64,000 nt of DNA from Vagococcus elongatus (lineage in GTDB: Bacteria > Bacillota > Bacilli > Lactobacillales > Vagococcaceae): contig NZ_NGKA01000014.1 in NCBI RefSeq assembly GCF_003987645.1, positions 1 to 64,000 of the forward strand, written 5' to 3'. This document shows positions 14,565 through 22,535 of the stretch, in pieces. How positions within the stretch are numbered: the stretch's first letter is position 1; each line of letters opens with the position of its first letter. The notes beneath the pieces were generated by a model that made no database searches, was not told the origin of the DNA, and saw only the letters and a list, made by a program, of their open reading frames with translations. A program made the position numbers and the translations under genes.

Positions 14565-15977
14565 TTACTCAAAACTATCTTCATTTTCTTGTGACCAACC
14601 AAAAAAATAGGTTAGTGTTGCCGAAAGAACAAGCGTTATAATACAACATATAATGACTGCCCAAAATGACAAATCTATCCCTTTTGATGGTGAAATCAAA
14701 GCTGGAATTCCCAATACAGCAGATGATAAGGTATATAACTTACCTCCAAATAATAATACAAGCATTGAACCGATAACATTACAACCACTTGCAATTAAGA
14801 GAGGTTTTTTTGCAGGGATTGCCAAACCAAACAAACCTGGCTCTGTGATTCCTGCGATTACAGCGGTAAAAAAAGCGCTCCATGCGATTGATTTTACACT
14901 TTTCTTTTTGGCCCGTAGTGCGATTCCAACCATTGAACCCCCAATTCCCATTGGAGCAATAAAAAATGCAACAAGCCCAAATAAAGTATATCCCATTGTC
15001 GCAAAATCAGCAGTAAATAAAGGAATGAAGGCTTTTGATAATCCAACCGAAACTAATAGAAGCCATAATCCACCTGAAATTGCACCAGTAATTGATGGCG
15101 CTATTGAATATAAAAATTGAACAAATGAAGTAACTGTATTCATTGCAATTGTTAAAATAGGTCCCACCGCTAAAAATACAATAGATAAAGTCACTAATAA
15201 AGTAATTAAAGGAACAAAAATCATTTTAAGAACATCTGGAATAACCTGTCTTAACTTCTTTTCAATTACTGAAGCAATCCAAACCGAACCAATGATAGGT
15301 AATACCGTAGACGAATAATTCATCAGCATTAAAGGTATTCCAAAATAAGAATAGCTTGAACCCTTCGTAATTTGTTCAGCAGCAGTCATAATATCAGGAT
15401 ACAATAACGCGCTAGCAATCGCTAAAGCAATTGCTGGTTTTCCTCCAAAATGGTTTGCAGTAGTGTAAGCTAAGAAAAATGGAAGAAAATAAAACATTCC
15501 GTTGGCAATTGAATAAAGAACCAAGTACGCACCGCTACTAGTTGAAATCCAATCAATCATTACTAGTAGAGCAATGATTCCCTTTAATGTTCCGCATGCT
15601 GATAGAGTTCCTATAATTGGGATGAAAAGATCTGAAGCGAGTCCAGTAATTTGATCAAGTACACTAAGTTTTTGCTTTGGTAAATCATCTAAATTTTCAT
15701 CGACAAATCCTGTGGATTTTTCTTTAAGTATTTTTTCCATTTCAAAATAATAATTTTGAACAGCATTTCCAATTACAATTTGTGTTTCTCCTCCCCTTTC
15801 TAGCAAGCCCATAACCCCAGGTACTTTTTTTAGTTCATCCATTTTCTGGAGGTTATCATCCTTCAGTTTCAATCTAAGCCTTGTTGCGCAATGGGAAAAT
15901 GTAATGATATTATTCTCTCCGCCTGCCAACTCTATTATTTTATTCACTGATTCCTGAATGTCGTTTTTGTTTTTCAT
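14565..15977 (-). CDS. PTS EIIBC component, glucose/beta-glucoside type
   Basis: A 470-aa membrane protein with an EIIB domain first (phosphorylation Cys in FSHCATRLRLKLKD, about residue 30) and a ten-helix-type EIIC domain after about residue 100 (ITEPGLFG motif typical of the EIIC glucose superfamily). The EIIA domain found fused in BglP is missing and is provided by the separate gene at 16482-16976. It imports and phosphorylates a sugar or glycoside. No strong ribosome-binding site is seen before the ATG. Confidence 0.85.
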   Translation of the reverse strand: MKNKNDIQESVNKIIELAGGENNIITFSHCATRLRLKLKDDNLQKMDELKKVPGVMGLLERGGETQIVIGNAVQNYYFEMEKILKEKSTGFVDENLDDLPKQKLSVLDQITGLASDLFIPIIGTLSACGTLKGIIALLVMIDWISTSSGAYLVLYSIANGMFYFLPFFLAYTTANHFGGKPAIALAIASALLYPDIMTAAEQITKGSSYSYFGIPLMLMNYSSTVLPIIGSVWIASVIEKKLRQVIPDVLKMIFVPLITLLVTLSIVFLAVGPILTIAMNTVTSFVQFLYSIAPSITGAISGGLWLLLVSVGLSKAFIPLFTADFATMGYTLFGLVAFFIAPMGIGGSMVGIALRAKKKSVKSIAWSAFFTAVIAGITEPGLFGLAIPAKKPLLIASGCNVIGSMLVLLFGGKLYTLSSAVLGIPALISPSKGIDLSFWAVIICCIITLVLSATLTYFFGWSQENEDSFE

Positions 15978-16481
15978 TATTCATTTGTCTGATAGAAGTA
16001 AATTATGTTTTACTCTATCATACGCTCCTCTCAAGTTTTTGATATATCATAAACAGAAACTTTTTATCACCAAAAGCAATGTAACTAATTTTCAAATTCT
16101 GAACTAAGCTAAAAAAATTAACTGTTATTCAAGTTACTACTCTATGATTAGCATTTATTAAAATACTGGAAAAGATTTATAATCTAACAAATAGCAAAAA
16201 ATAATTAATAAGGAAATTATCAAATGAAACAAAGTTCTTCAGCTAAACAGCTAAATAAATCATTTATCTACTTGTTAAACAGATAGACAGAACTTCAAAT
16301 TATGTCTATATGAATTACAAAAATTCAGCAAAAAGCAAATAAAAAGAATACAGAACAATCGACATAAACAAGCATTCACTAAGTTCGAGAACGGATTCAT
16401 TTAAAGATAGAGAACGTTACCAATTATTTATAGCATCAAAGAACAGTAAATATCTCAACTTTTTAAGCGTCTCTATTTTTT
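15978..16481. other. 500-base gap between EIIBC and EIIA genes
   Basis: AT-rich. No supported gene. A 20-codon plus-strand frame near 16224 with AAGGAAATTATCAA before it is too short to call. A promoter for EIIBC probably lies here but no clear consensus is visible. Confidence 0.4.
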
Positions 16482-16976
16482 CTAAACTAATGTGACACTT
16501 CCAATTTTTGTTCCATGTTTTTGATTACCAGTAAGATTCAAAGTGAATGAATCATCCACTTTTAGTTCAGGAAATACGACAATTAAATCTGTTTCTTTCC
16601 CGGCATCTATAATTTCCTGTATGTTCATTGTTCCTAATAATGTATCCTTAGTAACTTTGTCCCCAACCTTAACATTAATATGATATGGATTTCCTTGCAA
16701 TTCAACAGTATCAATTCCCATGTGAACTAGAATTTCAATTTTGTTTTCTAACCTAATTCCAATTGCGTGCTTCGTTGGAAAAATATTTGTTACAACTCCA
16801 GTTCCCGGAGAGAATACATCATTAGTAATCGGTTTTACTGAAAATCCATCACCTAACATTTTTTCTGAAAACATTGAATCATTAACTTGTTCTATTCTAA
16901 TAACTTCCCCATCTGCTAAAGAATACAGCGGTGTCTTAATTACTGCTACTTTACTTTTTTTAAAAAGATCAAACAT
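16482..16976 (-). CDS. PTS EIIA component, glucose family
   Basis: A 164-aa single-domain EIIA of the Crr type. The active-site His in ILVHMGIDTVEL and the second conserved His in FPTKHAIGI are present, together with MLGDGFSV. It donates phosphate to the EIIB domain of the protein encoded at 14565-15977. The ATG at 16976 has GAGGT 8 bases upstream, better than the ATG 15 bases earlier. Sits between an oxidoreductase gene and the EIIBC gene on the same strand. Confidence 0.85.
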   Translation of the reverse strand: MFDLFKKSKVAVIKTPLYSLADGEVIRIEQVNDSMFSEKMLGDGFSVKPITNDVFSPGTGVVTNIFPTKHAIGIRLENKIEILVHMGIDTVELQGNPYHINVKVGDKVTKDTLLGTMNIQEIIDAGKETDLIVVFPELKVDDSFTLNLTGNQKHGTKIGSVTLV

Positions 16977-17063
16977 TTCTTTTAACCTCATTTTCTTTTT
17001 AGATAATCTCTTTGAGATAGATTGTTATCTTATTTATAAAAATGTCAAATTCAATTTATTCAT

Positions 17064-18134
17064 TTAAAGGCCATTCTTAAATTTAATCGATTCTTTTTTT
17101 AATCCAGATTCACGAACTGCTTGCATAACAGATAAGACTCGCCGTACTTCCGATTGTTTAACAAGAAAGTCATCGGTCCCTTGAAGAGTATTGACATAAT
17201 TATCGTAAAACATCTGATAATTATAATTTGTAACAGGTAACTCTTCGGTCATTAAGATTCCATCTGCGACAGTTCCAAATGATCTTGTTGGACCTGATGC
17301 GGTCATCACAGTTTTCCCTGGTACATTCTCAAGCAAACGAGATGTTTTTACCACTTTTCCTTCTGGAATAAAACCATCACTATACATACTCCCCTTATCT
17401 CCCCCAATAAACCAATGTCTCTCAAACCAATGTGGTTTATCCGTAAGATAATAGGTTCCAAGTTCAATTTCCCCCATAATTCCATTTTCAAACTCAAGTA
17501 ATATTTTAAAATAATCGTCAACTTCTTCGTTAATAACATTTCGAACATCTGCAAAGATTGAAATAATTTTACTATCAATCATATAAAGCATTTGATCAAT
17601 TAGATGAACACCCCAATCATAAAGCATTCCTCCCCCGTGCTTTTTGTAAATATGCCAATCATGCATATTTCCATTCAAACCATAGAGTTTTGATTGAACT
17701 GTATAAATATTTCCAAGTTCTTTTTTTTCATAAACTTTTTTTGCTGTTCTAAAATCGTTGTCAAGTCGACGTTGTTGATGCACAGTAAATTTAACTTTTT
17801 TTTCATTTACAACCGCCATCATTTCATCAAATTCTGAAACATTCATAGCTGCTGGTTTTTCACAAATGATATTTTTACCTGCTATTGCCGCTTTTATCAC
17901 CACTTCTTTATGTGCATCGTTAAAAACTGAGACAATGACTGTGTCAATCGTTTTGATTTTTAATAGTTCATCTACACTAGTTGTTTTAATGACATTTTTG
18001 GTGATAGAGTCATTCATTTTTTCACTATCAATATCACAAATTGCGATGACTTTCATTTGATTTCTATCGGCTAAACTCTGTTCATGGATATGGCCAATGA
18101 ATCCAAATCCTATAATACCTATGTTAATTGTCAT
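17064..18134 (-). CDS. Gfo/Idh/MocA oxidoreductase 2
   Basis: A 356-aa NAD(P)-dependent sugar oxidoreductase. Rossmann start GIIGFGFIGHIHE, the CEKPAAM lysine motif near residue 95 and the GGGMLYDWGVHLIDQM block (active-site Asp and His) are intact. It overlaps the end of the histidine phosphatase gene by 11 bases, showing operon coupling. Probably oxidises or reduces a sugar hydroxyl, perhaps regenerating the sugar from its 3-keto form; direction and substrate unknown. Confidence 0.8.
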   Translation of the reverse strand: MTINIGIIGFGFIGHIHEQSLADRNQMKVIAICDIDSEKMNDSITKNVIKTTSVDELLKIKTIDTVIVSVFNDAHKEVVIKAAIAGKNIICEKPAAMNVSEFDEMMAVVNEKKVKFTVHQQRRLDNDFRTAKKVYEKKELGNIYTVQSKLYGLNGNMHDWHIYKKHGGGMLYDWGVHLIDQMLYMIDSKIISIFADVRNVINEEVDDYFKILLEFENGIMGEIELGTYYLTDKPHWFERHWFIGGDKGSMYSDGFIPEGKVVKTSRLLENVPGKTVMTASGPTRSFGTVADGILMTEELPVTNYNYQMFYDNYVNTLQGTDDFLVKQSEVRRVLSVMQAVRESGLKKESIKFKNGL

Positions 18135-18786
18135 TATTTACCTCCATATCATTAAATTGTGTTAACTTATATTTTTTCTCAGCATATTCAATAATTGTGA
18201 TACCTGAATTATTGATTTCTTTTTTTACATTAATATTAGGAGTAATTTTATTTACAATATTTCTAATAACATTTCCATGTGTAACAATAAGCACCCTTGA
18301 ACTATTATGATTCTCGATTTTAGAAGTAACTATATCTAATCCTGCAAATATACGTTTTTCACACACAATATGGCTTTCCATATCTTTTGACGGTTCCATT
18401 TTCTGAAGTTCATTTGAAATATCTACAAAAGATAACCGTTCAAAAAGTTCATTTTCGGCAATATTCAATTTTTTCGCTAACCGCGAGTAAACTTCAGTGT
18501 CGTAGTTACCCTCAAATTCTCCAAAAAAAGTTTCTCTAAATTCTTTCATTGGTTCTATCAAAGTATTCGCATTATACTTGCTATACTTCAAAATAATTTT
18601 TGCTGTTTCAACCGTTCTTCTTAGATCACTCGAAAATACCCGCTCAAATTTCTCATTTGCCAATCGTTTTCCAGCAGTTTCTGCTGCCTTTTCGCCCTCA
18701 ATTGTTAGAGGCGTATCAGACCATCCTTGCATCTTGCCATATTTATTAAAATAAGTCTGCCCGTGTCTTATCAAATAGATTTGCAC
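18124..18786 (-). CDS. Histidine phosphatase family protein
   Basis: A 220-aa phosphoglycerate mutase-like phosphatase. The catalytic His is in LIRHGQT (residue 8), the acid residue in the ETFFGEFEG block and the second His in VTHGN. In this operon it probably dephosphorylates a sugar phosphate, for example a PTS-phosphorylated glycoside before the oxidoreductase step; that role is inference. Confidence 0.8.
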   Translation of the reverse strand: MQIYLIRHGQTYFNKYGKMQGWSDTPLTIEGEKAAETAGKRLANEKFERVFSSDLRRTVETAKIILKYSKYNANTLIEPMKEFRETFFGEFEGNYDTEVYSRLAKKLNIAENELFERLSFVDISNELQKMEPSKDMESHIVCEKRIFAGLDIVTSKIENHNSSRVLIVTHGNVIRNIVNKITPNINVKKEINNSGITIIEYAEKKYKLTQFNDMEVNNDN

Positions 18787-18870
18787 TTTTAACTCTCCAT
18801 TCTATTAATGTAACTAACCCCCTCATAAGAGAATGCTTTCAAATTATGAAGGAGCAGATTTCATCACTTA

Positions 18871-19971
18871 CTAACTTAAATGAACTACTTCACCTGTTTC
18901 TGCCGATTTATAAATCGCCTCAAGAATTTGAGTAACTACAAATGCTTGCTCGGGCTTTACAAGCGGTTCTGTATCATTGATAATAGCATCAATCCATTGG
19001 GTTGCTTCTGCATCTCTTTGTTCGAGATGTGTTGTGTTTTCAAAACCAAAAACACCTGATCCTTGAGACGGCTGTGTTTGAACCTGTGTGTTATGCTTAA
19101 TGTTATTGAATACAACATAACCTTGATCAGCATAAGCCGCTCCAAACATCTCCGCACCACCGTCAGTTCCACACAATGTTACTTGAGCTTCTTTAGGATT
19201 AATCATATTAAGGGCCCAGGCTGCTTCTAAAAAAATAGTTGCTCCATTCTCCATTTTTATAAAACCAAATGCTGAATCTTCTGTTTCAAATGTCTTCGGG
19301 TTCCAAGGACCAAATTGGTTTCCTTCGGGCTTATCTTTTAATTTTTGATATGTTGAACCAAAAACTGTTTTAACTCTATAATTATCCATAAACCAAAGTG
19401 TAAGATCAAGAGCATGGGTACCTATATCAATTAGAGGTCCACCACCTTGTTTTGCTTTATCAGGAAATACGCCCCAAGTGGGAACCCCTCTTCTACGAAT
19501 GGCATGCGCTTTTGAAAAATAAATTTCTCCTAACTCATTGCTTTCACAAGCAGCCTTTGTTTCTAATGAATCAGAGCGGAAACGATTCTGATATCCTATT
19601 GTTAATTTTTTCCCAGTAGATTTAGCTGCGTCAATCATTCTTTGTGCTTCTGCAGAATTGATTGCCATTGGTTTTTCACACATTACGTGCTTACCAGCTT
19701 CTAAAGCAGCAACCGTTATTTCTGAGTGAGAAATGTTTGGGGTAAGAACGTGAATAACATCAATACTTTTATCTTTAAGAAGCTCAACATAATCGGTATA
19801 AACTTTTGCTCCATCATCGCCGTATTCCTTTTTTCCTTTTTCTGCACGATCTTTAATCAAATCACAAAATGCAACTAATTCAACTTTATCTTTCAATTTT
19901 GCAAGTGCCGGAAAATGTTTGCTAAAAGCAATTCCTCCACATCCGACAAAACCAATTTTTAATTTTTTCAA
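18871..19971 (-). CDS. Gfo/Idh/MocA oxidoreductase 1 (DgpA-like 3-oxidase candidate)
   Basis: A 366-aa sugar oxidoreductase with GFVGCGGIAFSKH (NAD-binding), CEKPMAI (catalytic Lys100) and GGGPLIDIGTHALDL (Asp182, His186). It follows the two-subunit CGD-type gene pair, as in known C-glycoside cleavage clusters where the oxidoreductase (DgpA) oxidises the sugar 3-OH before the C-C bond is eliminated. It starts at TTG 19971, chosen because GGAGGG lies 6 bases before it. A perfect palindrome lies just upstream (19986-20005). Confidence 0.8.
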   Translation of the reverse strand: MKKLKIGFVGCGGIAFSKHFPALAKLKDKVELVAFCDLIKDRAEKGKKEYGDDGAKVYTDYVELLKDKSIDVIHVLTPNISHSEITVAALEAGKHVMCEKPMAINSAEAQRMIDAAKSTGKKLTIGYQNRFRSDSLETKAACESNELGEIYFSKAHAIRRRGVPTWGVFPDKAKQGGGPLIDIGTHALDLTLWFMDNYRVKTVFGSTYQKLKDKPEGNQFGPWNPKTFETEDSAFGFIKMENGATIFLEAAWALNMINPKEAQVTLCGTDGGAEMFGAAYADQGYVVFNNIKHNTQVQTQPSQGSGVFGFENTTHLEQRDAEATQWIDAIINDTEPLVKPEQAFVVTQILEAIYKSAETGEVVHLS

Positions 19972-19985
19972 AATTTTCCCTCCAT

Positions 19986-20005
19986 TTTTGGTTAGGTAAC
20001 CAAAA
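19986..20005. promoter_or_regulatory. Palindromic operator candidate
   Basis: TTTTGGTTA-GG-TAACCAAAA, a perfect 9-bp inverted repeat 14 bases before the oxidoreductase start. A related imperfect copy, GGTTTTGG-CGA-CCAAACC, lies at about 20078-20096. Suited to binding a dimeric regulator. Confidence 0.6.
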
Positions 20006-20131
20006 CCTCAAAAGTTCCATTTTCACTATCTTAAAAAGGTTTTATATCAGCGTTTTTAAAATGGTAAAAAGCACAAAATAGGGTTTTGGCGACCAAACCA
20101 TTTTTAATTCTTTCAGAAAAATACTCTAGTA

Positions 20132-21109
20132 CTAACTTGTAAGCTTTTTGATCATTGCAATATGGCGATGACATTGTTCGATAGCATCATAACCACCTTC
20201 ATCTTCATACTCTGTAACAATATAACCATCGTAGCCACTTGCCTCAATAACTGGAATAATTTCTTCGTAAGGAATTGCTGGTTCATGAAGATTTTCATCA
20301 ACATAATGAAATTTTCCATGCATTGAAAATACATACGGCATAATCCTTTTTAATCCTTCCAACTCCTTTGAAATATCTTTTTTGAACTGAACAAAACCAT
20401 AGAAACTATTAATAACATCAAGCAAGGCAGGGGTTTTTTCAATTTCAGAATCCATTATTTTTAGTGCATCTTCTTTTGATACCTCATCATATTTTAATTG
20501 AGCACATCTTTTCAATTGCTCCGTTGTGGCCCCTTTAGATAAGGCTCTATCCCAAATTGGCTTATTAGGACCTGTCGCAAATGCTCCAAAATCAGGGATA
20601 AATCCGATAAATTTACTTTTTGTTCGTTCAATAACTTCCAAATATTCCAAAATTGCTGGTGTAATTGGACTTTCGGGATTGTGAATTTCAATTCCAACTC
20701 GTACGTTGTATGCTTCGGCATAAGGTGCCAATTTTTCAAGTGATGCCGGCGACAACAAATACTGTTCACGCATTACAGTACAGCCAAGTTTGCTTGCAGA
20801 AATAACAGAAGTAATTGCTTGCTGTAATGCCTCTTCTTCAGTTAAATCACGTTCTTTCAGCATTCCTCGATCTAGTTGTGCCGAATAACACATAGGACCA
20901 ATGCCATACTTACTCTTACATTCATTAACAAATTCAACAAATTCGTCTGATACATATGGATAAGTTGGGATTGACTGTGCAGCAACAATATCATAGCCTT
21001 CTGCACCAATTTCAGCCGCAGTTCGAATAACTCCTTCTAAATCAAGCTTCTTATTAAGGAATAAAGTTCCAAATGAAAATAGAATTACTCCAGTTTTAAT
21101 TTTTGTCAT
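20132..21109 (-). CDS. C-glycoside deglycosidase alpha-type subunit (DgpC-like TIM barrel)
   Basis: A 325-aa AP-endonuclease-2-type barrel. Metal-site candidates fit the family: Glu141 (GIEIHNP), Asp173 (FIPDFGA), His264 (SMHGKFH) and Glu300 (VTEYEDEGG). It starts 3 bases after the stop of the small subunit gene, and that gene's last Glu codons double as its ribosome-binding site. The adjacency with a DUF6379/CGD-beta-like partner and an oxidoreductase is the hallmark of C-glycoside deglycosidases, which release an aglycone such as daidzein from a 3-keto C-glycoside by beta-elimination. Activity on 3-keto O-glycosides is an alternative. Confidence 0.75.
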   Translation of the reverse strand: MTKIKTGVILFSFGTLFLNKKLDLEGVIRTAAEIGAEGYDIVAAQSIPTYPYVSDEFVEFVNECKSKYGIGPMCYSAQLDRGMLKERDLTEEEALQQAITSVISASKLGCTVMREQYLLSPASLEKLAPYAEAYNVRVGIEIHNPESPITPAILEYLEVIERTKSKFIGFIPDFGAFATGPNKPIWDRALSKGATTEQLKRCAQLKYDEVSKEDALKIMDSEIEKTPALLDVINSFYGFVQFKKDISKELEGLKRIMPYVFSMHGKFHYVDENLHEPAIPYEEIIPVIEASGYDGYIVTEYEDEGGYDAIEQCHRHIAMIKKLTS

Positions 21110-21112
21110 ATA

Positions 21113-21565
21113 TTATTCCTCCTCAACTAGTGACAAAGTTCTTTTTCCACAATTATCAATGGCCATATATTCATGATTTGATCCAATTGGCATGTAAGGT
21201 GAACGAAAAATCAAATGCAATTCCACATTGTGTTCTCCAGCTTTGAGTCCACCAGGTTTGAATACATTAATCGTTGCTGGTTCAATAGCCTGCCAAAATT
21301 CTGAATAACAATGTTCAAATTCAATTGGATTGAATTCTTTTCCGTTAATACAGAACTTAATGGTTTCTGTTGGGACAACCTCTCCATCAATTGTAATTTG
21401 AAATTCATCAATTACTGTTAAAAATTGACCACGATAATAATCCAAGCATACTTCAAATGCATACCCTAACGTATTGTTATGAATCACTTGATTTCTCAAG
21501 CTGTCAGCAACAATAACATTGTCAATTACATTCAATTTCTTCGCATACTTTTTAGTTTCAGTCAT
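21113..21565 (-). CDS. C-glycoside deglycosidase beta-type subunit (DUF6379, DgpB-like)
   Basis: A 150-aa beta-rich protein with the features of the small CGD subunit: VIADSLRNQVI at the start, GYAFEVCLDYYRGQFLTVID, KFCINGKEF, and LIFRSPYMPIGSNHEY near the end. In characterised enzymes this subunit encloses the active site of the barrel subunit, which follows immediately. TAAGGAGG precedes the ATG. It is the first gene of the run downstream of the AraC-type regulator. I recognise the family from memory; a profile search would settle it. Confidence 0.75.
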   Translation of the reverse strand: MTETKKYAKKLNVIDNVIVADSLRNQVIHNNTLGYAFEVCLDYYRGQFLTVIDEFQITIDGEVVPTETIKFCINGKEFNPIEFEHCYSEFWQAIEPATINVFKPGGLKAGEHNVELHLIFRSPYMPIGSNHEYMAIDNCGKRTLSLVEEE

Positions 21566-22535
21566 TTCAATTCCTCCTTACTCTTTTTATAAAGAATCTG
21601 TAATAATTGGCTTTCGCATCACCAACTACAATCAAATTATAGTATTCAAAATATTTTATCTCTCCCGATTTCTTTCAATAATCGTCGTCTATTATTTCCA
21701 TTACTACTGTAGTCCAAAACTCACATGACATTATTTGATGAATTATTATTGTCATTTTGTATTCGCTATCATTTTCTATCTTTGTTTTATCGGGGTGTAA
21801 TTCAATTTCACATTACTTTTTTAATCGTGTTTCAGTTATTTCAGAATTATTTGGGATTCTTTTTGATTTACGCTGATTAAAGGCATAGTGAACGTATCAT
21901 TCAAAGAGAACATTCGAAAAATTAGTGTCTATCTTTCCATTTATCATAGGTGTATGTATGAATAAGTTTGCTAGAATTGGGATTCCAAAATTCTTTAAGG
22001 ATTTCCGAGTGGTGTATCTTCATATTTAGTATTGACAATAATACTGTTAACAACATATTTTCTTGCAAGAAAATATGACATCTCCATTTTTAATCATCTG
22101 AGAGATCATTCTCATCAATTTACTCTCATATTTTCCTTATTAGCAAATTTTGAAAAATATCTTTCGTGTAATTCAAATCGTAGAAACACGATAAATTGTT
22201 CAGTCTTTCATGTTTACTTTCACTATTATGTCTTCGATTCGACCGCCTCCTCAAGGTAAATCTTTTGATTTCGGTTTATACCGCAATCTTGTCTACCATT
22301 TATCCTCATCAGATTTCAGTTCATAGGCTCAAGAGATTTGCTAAACTACTCCCTTCACCCAACATCACTGATTTTTGCTTTTTGGTTCGCTACACTCAGC
22401 GGTAACTAACCGTGACTGGATTTTCAACAGCCTGATAAATATCATGGCTGACACACGTAAAAAAAAGCAAGTCTACTTTTTGATGACTTGCTTCTTTTGC
22501 TATTATAATTTTATAACGATATTTCCTTAATTTGA
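21566..22535. other. Control region between regulator and catabolic operon
   Basis: About 970 bases. A TATAAT-like -10 lies on the minus strand near 21635 upstream of the small-subunit gene, without a good -35, as expected for an activator-dependent promoter. The terminator of the regulator gene is at 22459-22493. Between them, 21900-22450 looks like scrambled former coding DNA; no intact frame or known insertion sequence could be identified. Confidence 0.4.
22459..22493 (-). terminator. Terminator of the AraC-GH39 gene
   Basis: On the minus strand AAGCAAGTC / GACTTGCTT is followed by TTTTTTT, about 40 bases after the regulator stop. Confidence 0.85.

Noticed and set aside
18957-21411. Several 60-85 aa frames on the same strand inside the oxidoreductase and deglycosidase genes
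   Set aside because: Shifted-frame shadows of the long, family-matching genes.
21900-22450. Possible insertion-sequence remnant with a GGCTGTTGAAAATCCAGTC-like end
   Set aside because: No second inverted repeat and no transposase motifs in any frame.
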